From the NCBI GenBank assembly GCA_022361075.1, contig JAKSBQ010000379.1, positions 1 through 43,788 of the forward strand: 43,788 nt of DNA, read 5' to 3'. Positions 32,836 to 42,500 of the stretch are shown piece by piece (the stretch's first letter is position 1; each line of letters starts with the position of its first letter). The translations under genes were made by a program, and so were the position numbers. The notes below the pieces were generated by a model. That model worked only from the letters and a program-made list of their open reading frames with translations. It was not told where the DNA came from and did not search any database. Origin of the DNA: Opitutales bacterium (GTDB taxonomy: Bacteria; Verrucomicrobiota; Verrucomicrobiia; Opitutales; JAFGAQ01).

Positions 32836-33404
32836 ATGACAAAGATCCTTACCCCTTTCGTTATCCTTGCATTGTGCATGTCAGTCTCCTTCGCAGAAGA
32901 GGAGAAGCCCATTCGTCCTGCCCTGATCGTTATCGATTTGCAGAACGATTTCCGTAAGTACATGGATGAGTCAGATCTGAAATCTGCCAAAACCTACATC
33001 AACTATGCGCTCGATATTTTCCACAAGAAAGAACTCCCGGTGTTCGTGGTGGAGCACACGGATAAATGGACGGGAGAACCAGAGCCAAGATCAGAGGGTT
33101 TTCAAACGATCTCCGAGCTGGAACTGAGAGACAGTGATGCGCGAATCACCAAAAACTACGGGAATTCCTTCAGAGAGACGGATCTTGGGACCAGATTGAA
33201 GGAGTTAAACGTGAACACGGTTTTCCTCTGTGGTTTCGCAGCTGATGGCTGCGTTATTTCCACCTATCACGGTGCGGTTGACCGTGATTTGAACACTTTT
33301 TTAATTGAAAATGCCCTTGTGAGTTCAGACCACAAAAAACGACCGGAATCCAGAACATCTTCAATTCAGTGCCGATTCAGGCGGTGTATTTAATGACACG
33401 ATAG
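32836..33404 (+). pseudogene. Isochorismatase-family hydrolase, signal peptide, with apparent C-terminal frameshift
   Basis: An exported protein with the isochorismatase-type fold. The signal peptide is KILTPFVILALCMSVSFA. The catalytic triad positions are visible from the ATG at 32836: D34 (LIVIDLQNDF), K106 (RITKNYGNSF) and C139 (GFAADGCVISTYHGAV). As written, the frame continues after a run of six A residues (33334-33339) into an arginine/serine-rich end and stops at 33393. In the -1 frame the sequence after the A-run reads TTGIQNIFNSVPIQAVYLMT and stops at 33404, a far more protein-like ending. This may be a one-base deletion, a sequencing error or programmed slippage. The catalytic part is intact, so it may still be functional. 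Confidence 0.75.
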
Positions 33405-33408
33405 GTTT

Positions 33409-34962
33409 TTATTCATCTACGGCCCCACCGAGTTCTGTGCCAGAGGAAAGAGAAGCTGTTTCACCTAGCTCGGCGAGAAGCAGCGTCTTCATTTCCTTAA
33501 CTTTTTCAGGATAACTCGCAGCGAGATCGTTTTGCTCCATAGGGTCTTCCGGTAGGAAGAAGAGTTGACCGGGTGTAGTTACCTCTTCGCGAACGAACTT
33601 TCCGATTCTCCCTCGGTTGGTGATTACCCCTTCAGGGATGTATTTCCAGTCGCCCATACGAAGCGCTTTGTTGCCCACTCCTTGTTGCACGAGATAATCG
33701 CGTCCTTTGTTGGATTCTCCGAGTAAAAGCCGGGAAAGATCTTCACCGTCGGTTCCTTCAAGGTTAGCATCAATTCCCGCGATTTTTGTTAGACTTGCAA
33801 AAAGATCAACCTGACTGATGAGAGCATCTGAGATCTCGGGCAGAATTTTTCCTTTCCAGTAGACGATGAATGGCATGCGTGTGCCTCCTTCATTGACAGA
33901 GTATTTTCCACCTGCAAAAGGACCGGCAGCGCGGTGATTACCGTTTCTTTCGATCGCTCCGTCCCAATAGCCATCGAAGAGCACAGGGCCGTTGTCGCTG
34001 CTGAAAATAATGAGGGTATTCTCAAGGATTCCGAGGTTGTCCAGGTGGTCAATGATCTTCCCGATGTTCCAATCCATCTGAGCGACAGCGTCTCCTCTAA
34101 CTCCGAGGCTGGTGGAACCTACAAATCTTGGATGTGGGATGCGGGGAACGTGGTTCTCCTGAGTAGCGTAGTAAAGGAAGAAAGGTTTATTCTTTTGGGT
34201 TTCAATGTAATCGAGTGCCTTTTGCAAAAATGTGTCAGACATCTCTTCATCTTTCCAACGCGCTGCATGGCCTCCTGACATGGTTCCGATACGGCTGACC
34301 CCATCGACGATAGTTTTTGCGTGTTGTTCGTCTGCTTGAACTTTGAGTAAGTGTGGATGAGAAATGCCAGTTGGATCGTCGCCCACTTGCTCCTGGTAGC
34401 TGACTGTGATCGGATCGTTTGCATCGAGGTTTACGATTCGTCCGTTTTCGATGTAAACGGAGGGAACACGGTCACCCGTTGCCGCCATGTGAAAAGAGTA
34501 ATCGAAACCGACTTCACGGGGACCCGGCGATATTTCACCATTCCAGTCGAGTGGTTCGGTGGAAACCCCAAGACCGATGTGCCATTTGCCGACGAGCGCC
34601 GTAGCATAGCCATTGTCACGAAGGGTATTGGGCAGATTGGGTTTGTTGATATCAATGATCAATGGTGCGTTCCCAGGCAGAATCACTGCATCCCTATTTC
34701 GAAAAGGATAGAGTCCTGTGAGAAGAGAAAATCGAGAAGGAGTGCAGGTGGAAGCAGTTGCATAAGCCGAAGTGAAGCGGATGCCTTCATTCGCAAGACG
34801 GTCCAGGTTAGGGGTGTCGATCGCGGTGGCACCGTAGCACCCGATGTCACCGTAACCAACATCGTCTGCATAGATGACTATAATGTTTGGCTTTGCGATC
34901 AGTTTTGTGAAAGCAAGGATGCTTACTAGTAGCAGGAATTGGGTGAACTTCATCTTTTTCAT
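33409..34962 (-). CDS. Sulfatase (family S1, formylglycine type), exported
   Basis: Hydrolyses sulfate esters. From the ATG at 34962: signal peptide (MKFTQFLLLVSILAFTKLIA), first metal site PNIIVIYADDVGYGDIGCYG (D33, D34), and the maturation motif CTPSR with C73 to be converted to formylglycine (STCTPSRFSLLTGLYPF). Further matches are LVGKWHIG and IIFSSDNGPV (second metal pair). At about 517 aa it is normal for family S1. Sequence features such as DRLANEGIRFTSAYATASTC and LVQQGVGNKALRMGDWKYIP suggest an arylsulfatase-type member. It follows another sulfatase on the same strand after 60 bp. The enzyme that makes formylglycine is not in the window. Confidence 0.93.
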   Translation of the reverse strand: MKKMKFTQFLLLVSILAFTKLIAKPNIIVIYADDVGYGDIGCYGATAIDTPNLDRLANEGIRFTSAYATASTCTPSRFSLLTGLYPFRNRDAVILPGNAPLIIDINKPNLPNTLRDNGYATALVGKWHIGLGVSTEPLDWNGEISPGPREVGFDYSFHMAATGDRVPSVYIENGRIVNLDANDPITVSYQEQVGDDPTGISHPHLLKVQADEQHAKTIVDGVSRIGTMSGGHAARWKDEEMSDTFLQKALDYIETQKNKPFFLYYATQENHVPRIPHPRFVGSTSLGVRGDAVAQMDWNIGKIIDHLDNLGILENTLIIFSSDNGPVLFDGYWDGAIERNGNHRAAGPFAGGKYSVNEGGTRMPFIVYWKGKILPEISDALISQVDLFASLTKIAGIDANLEGTDGEDLSRLLLGESNKGRDYLVQQGVGNKALRMGDWKYIPEGVITNRGRIGKFVREEVTTPGQLFFLPEDPMEQNDLAASYPEKVKEMKTLLLAELGETASLSSGTELGGAVDE

Positions 34963-35022
34963 ATTGTGGCAACAAACTAGACCCAAATATGACATTCGGG
35001 TCTCAAAAATTAGCAGTGATCT

Positions 35023-36429
35023 TTATCCGTTACGTCCGCCTTGGCTGGGCGCCCATTCCTCTGGAATATAGGAGCGGAATTTCTTTAACACCTTTTGGAA
35101 TTTCTTCTGATCTGCAAGATTGTGAATCTCATGCGGATCTTCGTCGTGGTCGTAGAGTTCTTCTTCTCCATCAGGGTATTGAATGTAACGAAATTTTGGG
35201 GTGCGGGCAGAGAATACTTTTTCTCCGTAGGTCGTGATTGCGGGTTGTTTCCAGTCGATTGTAGGATCATCAAGAATTGGTTTGATGCTCGTTCCATCGA
35301 GTTGGTGCTCGGGCGACTCCAGGCCGCACATTTCGATTAGGGTAGGAAAGAGATCGATGGTATTGATTGGCTGCTTTGCAACGGTTCCAGCATTCTTCTG
35401 ACCTGGAAGTCGGATTGCAGTTGGAGTCAGTGCGGAAAGCTCCCAGAGCGTCGCTTTTTCGAAGTGGTTTTTTTCACCAAGGTGGTAGCCGTTGTCAGAA
35501 GTGACGATCACGATGGTATTGTCGGCGTAGTCACTCTTGTCGAGTGCTTCGATCACTCGTCCCATGCTCCAATCAGCAAATGTGGTGCATGCAACGTAAC
35601 CCCACACGATGCGTTTCCAGTTATCCATGTACTCGATCCCTGAGTTTTCCCAACGATGTCCCCAAATTGCGGAGAGTTTGTGGCCGTATGGTGGAATGTC
35701 GTCCAGATCGGCTTCATCGTAACCCGGTGGGGGAAATTCCATATTTTTGAAATCTTCATCATACATGTCGAAGAATCTTTTGGGCGCAGTGTAGGGATTG
35801 TGCGGGCGCCAAAGACCATAAACCATCAAGAACGGCTTCTCGTGTTCTTGCTCCAGAAATTCGATTGCTTTTTCGGCATTTACGACATCGGGGAAATCGC
35901 TGTCAGGTCCCTCCCAGGGCTGGGAACCCCAAAATTTATTGGAACCTCCGTCGCCGATGCGGTATTCCTCATCAAGGTAGGGCTTGAACCCACCGTGGAA
36001 GACTTCGTTGTCATACATGGCTTTTTCGCGACCTTCTGCGAGTTTGGCATGAGTGAGTTTTCCGCCACCCCACGTCGTGTAACCACTGCGTTTGAAGACT
36101 TCGATCATGCTTTCGGTATTGTCCAGCGGAGCTTTCCTCCAGGGGTCAGAGCCGTTTAGGTAAGCTCCCGTGTGGTGTGGATAGAGCCCAGAAAAGATCG
36201 CAGCCCGCGACGGCCCGCAAACCGGAGAAGCGCAGTAGGCGTGTTGGAAGGTGATGGATTGTTCTTTGAAAGAATCCATCGCTGGCATTTTGACTCCAGG
36301 GTAGGTCTCGTAGAAACCGTAGTGATTAAGATCATCGGCAATGATCAAAATAACGTTGGGTTGTTTCGCTGCGTTTAGACTCAATGACAAAAGTGTCAGC
36401 GCGATGAAGCTCCAGATTCTTCGATTCAT
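35023..36429 (-). CDS. Sulfatase, iduronate-2-sulfatase-like, exported
   Basis: A protein of about 468 aa from the ATG at 36429 with a signal peptide (RIWSFIALTLLSLSLNA). Metal-site residues are in NVILIIADDLNHYGF, and the maturation motif CGPSR has C71 (SPVCGPSRAAIFSGLYPHHT). Other family segments are LMVYGLWRPHNPYTAPKRFF, TIVIVTSDNGYHLGEKNHFE and KATLWELSALTPTAIRLPGQ, typical of the iduronate-2-sulfatase branch of family S1. The ending (YIPEEWAPSQGG) is also usual for this branch. Divergent from the GH43 gene across a spacer with two palindromes; first gene of a two-sulfatase unit. Confidence 0.94.
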   Translation of the reverse strand: MNRRIWSFIALTLLSLSLNAAKQPNVILIIADDLNHYGFYETYPGVKMPAMDSFKEQSITFQHAYCASPVCGPSRAAIFSGLYPHHTGAYLNGSDPWRKAPLDNTESMIEVFKRSGYTTWGGGKLTHAKLAEGREKAMYDNEVFHGGFKPYLDEEYRIGDGGSNKFWGSQPWEGPDSDFPDVVNAEKAIEFLEQEHEKPFLMVYGLWRPHNPYTAPKRFFDMYDEDFKNMEFPPPGYDEADLDDIPPYGHKLSAIWGHRWENSGIEYMDNWKRIVWGYVACTTFADWSMGRVIEALDKSDYADNTIVIVTSDNGYHLGEKNHFEKATLWELSALTPTAIRLPGQKNAGTVAKQPINTIDLFPTLIEMCGLESPEHQLDGTSIKPILDDPTIDWKQPAITTYGEKVFSARTPKFRYIQYPDGEEELYDHDEDPHEIHNLADQKKFQKVLKKFRSYIPEEWAPSQGGRNG

Positions 36430-36469
36430 GATTCTCTTTGAGTAGGGGGTGTTTTTGACTTGTTGGTGA

Positions 36470-36482
36470 TGAACGACGTTCA
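36470..36482. promoter_or_regulatory. 13-bp perfect palindrome upstream of the sulfatase operon
   Basis: TGAACGACGTTCA reads the same on both strands around a central base. It lies 41 bases upstream of the sulfatase ATG at 36429 in the divergent sulfatase/GH43 spacer. Position and symmetry fit an operator for a dimeric regulator. Confidence 0.5.
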
Positions 36483-36529
36483 AAGGGTTTACAGTAAAGT
36501 TATGAGAGGGTTGGTCTTACTTATGGTAA

Positions 36530-36558
36530 TGAAAACGATTGAGATCAATAAGTTTTCA
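36530..36558. promoter_or_regulatory. 29-bp imperfect palindrome upstream of the GH43 gene
   Basis: Outer arms TGAAAAC and GTTTTCA are exact inverted repeats. Inside them ATTG and CAAT (36538-36549) form a second inverted pair around AGAT. The TGAAAACG half-site resembles those of LacI-family regulators, which often control sugar-use genes. It ends 17 bases before the GH43 ATG at 36576, so binding could block transcription start or early elongation. No regulator gene is nearby. Confidence 0.5.
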
Positions 36559-36575
36559 TTTTTCTGCGATTACCT

Positions 36576-37730
36576 ATGAAAAATAATCCCCTTAAACTGT
36601 TTTCACTTGTTGCATTGACGTTGTTTGCGGCATCTCAGTTTTCTTGCAATAAGATGTCTGGTTCGCGCACTACTGGTGGATCTTTCACCTATCAGAACCC
36701 GATTACCAAAGGTATCGATCCCAATGGATTGAGAGACTGCCAGGTCCTCCGTGAAGGGGACACCTGGTATATGACAGGCACTTCCTACCCGCACTGGAGT
36801 CGTCAGGAAACTGACGGTAAACTTAATAGAGGAGTAGTTCTCTACAAATCGAATGATTTGCTGGAATGGGAGTTTGTGAAATACATCGTTGAACGTGGCG
36901 AGGAGGACAAATGGTACCACCGTCGATTTTGGGCACCAGAGATCCAGAAAATCGATGGAAAATTTTACGCACTTTTTAATTGTCGCAATGATGCCCTGGG
37001 CTACGTTGGGCAACACACTGGCTACGCGGTTGCCGATCATATAGAAGGTCCTTACACAATCGTCACTGAGGATGAGCCGCTTTGCAAAGGAAACGATTTA
37101 ACCTTTTTCCAGGACGACGACGGTTCCGTCTGGGCTTTTTGGAATCAAGGTCGTGAGTTTGGGATAGGGTTTGCCCAAATCGATCTGGAAAAAGGTGAAT
37201 TTCTCACGGAACCTACAACCGCGATCCAGCCGTCAAAGGTTGATTTTGCTTACGACGAAAATGGGGAGTTGCTCCATGTGCCTGGTTATGACGGGCGACC
37301 GAAACCAAAAGTCGAGAAATACCACGCTTGGGACTCGATCGGCATCGAAGGGGCCTACGTCATTAAAAATGAGGACAAATACTACCTATTTTATTCAAGT
37401 TGGACGCGTGGCTACGAGATCGGTTATGCAACCGCGGACAAAGTTACGGGTCCTTGGATGAAATATGAAGGCAATCCATTTTATGGAGCGATGAGCAAAC
37501 AGGCTTGCGAAAAGAACGGTTTTGAATGGGCGGGTGATCCGGAGATGCCTTTTAATCAAGTCGGACACAACGAAATTTTCATAGGTCCGGACGGTCGTTT
37601 TTGGCTATCTTGTCATGGAATCATACCGGAAAAGAGTCCGATGCTCGTGATCGATCCGATTTGGTTTGATGAGGATGGTAATATTCAATCCGACGGGCCT
37701 ACTTATACGCCACAAACCGTGAAGTGGTAA
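36576..37730 (+). CDS. GH43-type five-bladed beta-propeller glycosidase, probable lipoprotein
   Basis: A 384-aa exported enzyme. The N-terminus has a hydrophobic stretch ending in SQFSC (C24), a slightly unusual lipobox, so lipid anchoring is likely but not certain. The propeller motifs are visible: DPNGLRDCQVLREGDTWYMT (candidate base D54), RFWAPEIQKIDGKFYALFN, GNDLTFFQDDDGSVWAF (D174, usual pKa modulator) and SIGIEGAYVIKNEDKYYLFY (candidate acid E258). This is the three-residue layout of GH43 and related families such as GH117. The exact linkage cut cannot be read from sequence; an alpha-L-arabinosidase, beta-xylosidase or galactan-type activity are all possible. Next to sulfatases, a sulfated glycan is likely. 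Confidence 0.82.
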   Translation: MKNNPLKLFSLVALTLFAASQFSCNKMSGSRTTGGSFTYQNPITKGIDPNGLRDCQVLREGDTWYMTGTSYPHWSRQETDGKLNRGVVLYKSNDLLEWEFVKYIVERGEEDKWYHRRFWAPEIQKIDGKFYALFNCRNDALGYVGQHTGYAVADHIEGPYTIVTEDEPLCKGNDLTFFQDDDGSVWAFWNQGREFGIGFAQIDLEKGEFLTEPTTAIQPSKVDFAYDENGELLHVPGYDGRPKPKVEKYHAWDSIGIEGAYVIKNEDKYYLFYSSWTRGYEIGYATADKVTGPWMKYEGNPFYGAMSKQACEKNGFEWAGDPEMPFNQVGHNEIFIGPDGRFWLSCHGIIPEKSPMLVIDPIWFDEDGNIQSDGPTYTPQTVKW

Positions 37731-37785
37731 GGCTTTATTCGGGTTTATCCGATTATTAAAGTCTATTCCGTTTTGGAGGTTTGAG

Positions 37786-39351
37786 ATGAATCAAAAATGC
37801 TGTTTGACGATCATTTTATGGGTTGCCTTAACAGCAACCTCATGGGGAGCATCGAGCTTGATCACCTATGACTGGCCAACTGCTGAGGGAGAAGGTGTGC
37901 TTTCAGATAAATACCTCGTTACGATCTCGAATGGAAACGAAACAAAAGCAGTAGAAGTCCTGATGTCGGAGTCGTGGGATGAAGCGGGAGGTGGTCCTGA
38001 TGTTTTCCGTAGTCGAACTTTCTCATGGGCTGCGTTTTCTTCCAGTTTTTCGCTGCCGATCACTGTGACTGTGAGTAAATTGTTTGGCGAAGGAGCCACT
38101 GGGGTGGAAGTGTTTCCGTCAGGTTATGAGATAGAATCCACCCTTGATGAAACTGGACAGACGGTTAGCTTCAGACTCCAGCAATCGAGGTATGTTTCGG
38201 TGAACTTTAAAACTGCCGACAATCTTCACGCCCAGGAAGATGTGATTAAGCACATGCTCATGATCTTCGCTGATGAGGAAGAGGAAGCTACGATGGACCC
38301 AACTGCGGAGGATGTTCTGGTCTTTGACGCGACTACAACGCAGGCGCAGCTTGATTTGGCGACGAAAGTCTATTTTGCACCTGGTTATTACGACCTACTG
38401 GCTCAACTCGGAAATGGTATCATTGAGGCTCGGTCGAACCAGACTTATTATGTCTCGGGTGGGGCTTTCATCTCAGGGAAATTTCACGGAACCGGATTGG
38501 ATAATGTGAAGATCCATGGTCGTGGTGTGGTAAGCGGGCGTGCATGGGATTGGGTTCCGGGATTACCCATTGCAGCATTGATCGAGCTCGGAGGTAGTCG
38601 GATCGTGGTAGATGGTATCATTGCGGCAGACAACGACATGCATGGCATTGTCCCTGGACACGATGCGGTGATTAAAAACGTGAAACTCTGGGGGTGGCAC
38701 TACAACAACGACGGCTTTCGTCCCTGGGGTGGTAGAGTAGAGCACTGTTTTGTGCGTCCAACGGATGATGCGTTTTACGTAGGTGGGCAGCCTTTAATTG
38801 TGACCGATACAGTGGTGTGGCAGAGCTTTAACGGAGCTGTGGTCACTTGTGGATGGGGCAGTGCGACGAATCCCTACAACACTCGGGATTTTAAGATGAT
38901 CGATAGCCACATCATCTACCCGGAGTGGCAGGGAATCGGGAATAATAATGTAATCCTTGCCTCGCAGCTGCCATACTCTGCGACCAGTCAGGACATCGAG
39001 TTCAGAAACGTTCGAGTGGATGGGAACGTGACTGCGATCACGAACCTCAAGCGAAATGAGTCTCAGGCGAGAACCGGAACACCCGGAGGTATTTCAAATG
39101 TCGTATTCAAGAATCTTTGGATAAGCGGAAGGCAGCAGACTTACAATTTTGACCGGACGGTAATAGCTCCGAGTAGAAGCTTAATCAGAGGTGATGAGGG
39201 ATTTCGTATTGAAAACGTGAGATTTGAGGATGTGTTTGTGAGTGGAGGGTGGTTGACTGAATTAAATGCGGCAGCACATTTCGATATTGATGTGAACACA
39301 ACTTCAGGTGTTGAGTTTATTTATACCCACGAGCCAGTAGTGGCTCCTTAA
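37786..39351 (+). CDS. GH49/GH28-like right-handed beta-helix glycoside hydrolase, secreted
   Basis: A 521-aa protein with a signal peptide (LTIILWVALTATSWGASS) and a strong ribosome-binding site (GGAGG). Residues about 25-200 form a beta-sandwich-like domain, and 205-500 form a parallel beta-helix with repeating short strands (VKIHGRGVVSGRAWDWVPGL; GSRIVVDGIIAADNDMHGIV). Candidate acidic residues are D309 in WGWHYNNDGFRPWGG and D327/D328 in CFVRPTDDAFYVGG. A beta-sandwich followed by a beta-helix with NDG and DD motifs is the layout of dextranase-type family GH49; GH28 polygalacturonases share the helix. The family call is by pattern, so another beta-helix family is possible. It follows the GH43 gene by 55 bp, probably as one transcript. 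Confidence 0.75.
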   Translation: MNQKCCLTIILWVALTATSWGASSLITYDWPTAEGEGVLSDKYLVTISNGNETKAVEVLMSESWDEAGGGPDVFRSRTFSWAAFSSSFSLPITVTVSKLFGEGATGVEVFPSGYEIESTLDETGQTVSFRLQQSRYVSVNFKTADNLHAQEDVIKHMLMIFADEEEEATMDPTAEDVLVFDATTTQAQLDLATKVYFAPGYYDLLAQLGNGIIEARSNQTYYVSGGAFISGKFHGTGLDNVKIHGRGVVSGRAWDWVPGLPIAALIELGGSRIVVDGIIAADNDMHGIVPGHDAVIKNVKLWGWHYNNDGFRPWGGRVEHCFVRPTDDAFYVGGQPLIVTDTVVWQSFNGAVVTCGWGSATNPYNTRDFKMIDSHIIYPEWQGIGNNNVILASQLPYSATSQDIEFRNVRVDGNVTAITNLKRNESQARTGTPGGISNVVFKNLWISGRQQTYNFDRTVIAPSRSLIRGDEGFRIENVRFEDVFVSGGWLTELNAAAHFDIDVNTTSGVEFIYTHEPVVAP

Positions 39352-39459
39352 GAAAGGACTCTATCATTGTCTTTGGCAGCAGATCGTTTCTAGTTGCGGG
39401 TGGTTTGGTCGAATCGTAAGTGCCTTATTCTCAGGGGTAAGGGTAAAAGGTATGGCGAT

Positions 39460-39486
39460 TTGACTTATTATAATAAGTAGTATAAT
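39460..39486 (+). promoter_or_regulatory. Probable promoter with embedded 16-bp palindrome upstream of the TonB-dependent receptor
   Basis: TTGACT (39460-39465) and TATAAT (39481-39486), 15 bases apart, resemble -35 and -10 boxes, with a spacer shorter than the ideal 17. The perfect palindrome ACTTATTATAATAAGT (39463-39478) fills the space between them, an ideal place for a repressor. A second palindrome, TAATTG-T-CAATTA, lies downstream at 39519-39531. The remainder of the 208-bp spacer (39352-39559) shows no other feature. Confidence 0.5.
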
Positions 39487-39518
39487 TTAATTCTTAAAAC
39501 TACCCATTAATATCCCCC

Positions 39519-39531
39519 TAATTGTCAATTA
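39519..39531. promoter_or_regulatory. 13-bp palindrome in the leader of the receptor gene
   Basis: TAATTG and CAATTA are exact inverted repeats around one base. It lies between the putative -10 box and the receptor start (39560), where a bound regulator could block elongation. It might equally be an AT-rich chance palindrome. Confidence 0.35.
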
Positions 39532-39559
39532 AGGTACCTGAATTTAGGTGCCGCAGATT

Positions 39560-42500
39560 ATGAAACTGAAAAAACTACCCCAATCGTACTGTGTCCGCAC
39601 AGTATCCCTAGCCGCGCTGTGTGCATTTTGCCACACGTTTCTGAATGCCCAAGATGATGATCTTGGCGACGATGTTTACGAACTTTCTCCGTTCGTCGTT
39701 GATTCTTCGGACACAGATGGATATCTCACCAAATCTACTACAGCAGGTACCCGTTTAAGAACGGACGTGAAGGACCTTGGTGCTCAAATCGATATTTTCT
39801 CTCAAGACTTCCTGGATGACATAGCAGCTTCGGACCCTGAGGAAGCTTTCCTCTATTCCTTGAATGTTGAGAATGAGATGGAAAACCCGAATTACGGTAA
39901 TGGAACGCGGGCTCAGTTCGAGCGCGATGGTCCTGCGACGGTTTCCCGGGGAATCGGTGACGGTCGCGGAACGGGCTCGACGAATGCTCGTAACTTTTTT
40001 GAAACGAAGATCAGGACTCACGGATACAATTTGGAGACACTTGCGATTTCCAGTGGTCCGAATTCGATTCTATTCGGTCTTGGCCAAGCGGGTGCAACCA
40101 TCAATTCGACCCTGAAACGTGCGGACCTTTCCAGGAATTTCGGTTCGATCGGAACCAAGTTTGATAATCATGGAACCAAGGCCTACAACTTAGACCTCAA
40201 TCGGATACTCATTGAAGACAAGTTGGCCCTGCGCTTTGCAATGCTCGACAGCGATAAACAATCCTACATGCAAGGCAGTTACGACAAGCAATACCGGATG
40301 TATGGTGCGCTCACTTACAAGATCAACGATAAGATCAATATTCGAGTTCACTACGAAGATATCGACGAAGTTGAAGCGCCGACCCAATACCGTCAGTTTC
40401 AGGACAATATTTCTCCCTTTCTGCGAGATGGAGGAGGAGTTTTTTACGATCCAGCTGACGGAGGACGTCCGCGCTGGATGAGCAACGCCTCCGGCCGCGA
40501 AGCATTGTTGGTCGATGCAAGCGGAAACCTGGACATCGATACGGTAGGGATCACCAAATGGAACAATTCCTTTGGTGCACGAAGTGACGAGGGCCATGAC
40601 TATATCGAATGGGCATCATTGAACGGTATCACAGATTCTTACGCTTACGATCCTAATTTCGTTCGGGCACTTGATGACAAGCGGGTGACTTTCAGCCCTG
40701 AGTCACTGGATCTGTTTAATCTTCCGTTCCGCACAGTGAATCCTTGGGGTGATACTATGAGGAGAACTCGTGATGCGAAAATCCTGACGGCTTTCGTGGA
40801 AGTAAATCCATTCAAAGATTTCTATGTGGAGTTTGCTTACAATGACGAAGAGCTTGAGGCATTCCAGTTTGGATACAATCGCTCTTTCAACTATGGTGTA
40901 TTCATTGACACACAAAAATTCCTGCCAAACGGGGATCCAAATCCAAATGCGGGTAATCTCTTCATGCAGGATGATGGATGGGGATGGGCGACTCCCAAAA
41001 CGGAAAAGGAATTTCGTGCGACCGCAACCTATGAGTATGATTTCCGCGAGAGAAATAGCTTCTCTGATCGTGTGAAAGATTTTCTGGGAACCCATCGTTT
41101 TGCTTATCTCTATTCTCAGCGCCGCTCGACTGAGATCCGTGCGAATTCATTCCACCTCTGGGGGCAAAATTCGGACGGTAGCACACCCTCTTTCCTCGCT
41201 GGACGTGCGGCTCAAGTGGGTGATCCTCGTTCTCGTTGGGCGGTAAATGGTGATCGCCGAGTTTCTTTGCGTCAATATCTCTTGCCACAAAACGGTTACC
41301 AGTTGCAAGTGGTCCCAGGATTTGAGCCGGGTAATGCGCTTTCGTCGATCCCCGATCCCGGAGGAACGGGGGATCTTCGCGCACTTCACTGGAGCGAGGA
41401 AACTGGGGCGCACCGTTTGTTTCCATTTGATAGAGACATCACCTCAAACATGATTGCCTACCAAGGCTACCTTTGGGGAGACCGTTTGATTTTGACTTAT
41501 GGTCGTCGTGTGGATGCGCTTAAAGAACGTCAGCTCGAAGGCGGTGAATTTAATGCACTAGCATTCAGTTCTGCAGAATGGGCAAATGGAGAAGTTCCAA
41601 CCTACGTACCACCGGGAACTCAGAATGGTCAAGGTCCATGGTACACGAGTCTTGATTGGGAAGACGAGTATGGTCCCTCAAATGATAACACTAACACTAA
41701 CTATGGCGTTGTTTTTCGTCCGATCGGAATCGCGGATTGGCTGACCTTTCACTACAACGAAGCGACTAATAATAACGCGGGTTCTGTTCGTTTTGATGTA
41801 GACGGTGAGCCCCACGATCCTCTCTCGGGTGAAGGTAAAGATTACGGTTTCCGCCTCGATCTGTTGAATGATCGGCTGATCTTTAAATACAACCGTTATG
41901 AGACTTCTGTTGTCGGGACTCTAGCGAACAATGCTGACAGAGGACTTCGTGGAAAATTCCGGGAGCAAGAAGAACGATTCTTCGAGGTAGATCCTGACAA
42001 CTTTGTTTTGGACGGTTTCGACAGTTTCTCAGGTCAGCGTGACTTGTATCTCCCAGTGATGAATCTTAAATCAGAAGGTGATGAGTTCACGATCACCGCA
42101 CTCCCTGCCAAGGGCTGGAACATTCGCTTTACAGCGGCAAAGACAGAGTCGGTACAGTCTGACATTGCAACCAGTTATGTCGAGTGGGGTAAGCAACGTG
42201 CTTCATTTTGGTCCACTGTGAGATGGCATGAGCAGGATCTTGACGGAACCTTCAAGCCGGTTGTGGAGTGGCGTCCAGATCCGGTTACTGGAGATATCCC
42301 TACACGTGAAGAATTGATCGCAGGCGGGTTTACAAGAATTGATCCTGCAACTGGTGCCCTTGAAATGGACCCATCAACGGGCGAGGTGGTGGTATACCGT
42401 ACTCGTTTGGGAGCCGTTGGAGATACACCACTTAGTGGTTGGGAAAACGTAGCGATTAATGATAACGCTGCAAACCCAGAAACCATGAAGGAGCACTACG

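Noticed and set aside
34225-34240. TGTGTCAGACAT, similar to the palindrome at 13052
   Set aside because: It is an imperfect match inside sulfatase coding sequence and is explained by the codons there.
34119-34424. Frames of about 100 codons overlapping the first sulfatase
   Set aside because: They overlap conserved sulfatase sequence in another frame and show no recognisable features.
34979-35003. AGACCC / GGGTCT inverted repeat between the two sulfatase genes
   Set aside because: Only six pairs with a long loop and no T-run; too weak to call a terminator. Possibly an RNA-processing hairpin.
35656-36159. Plus-strand open frame of 167 codons inside the iduronate-2-sulfatase-like gene
   Set aside because: The opposite strand encodes conserved sulfatase motifs throughout this stretch; the frame has no domain or start signal.
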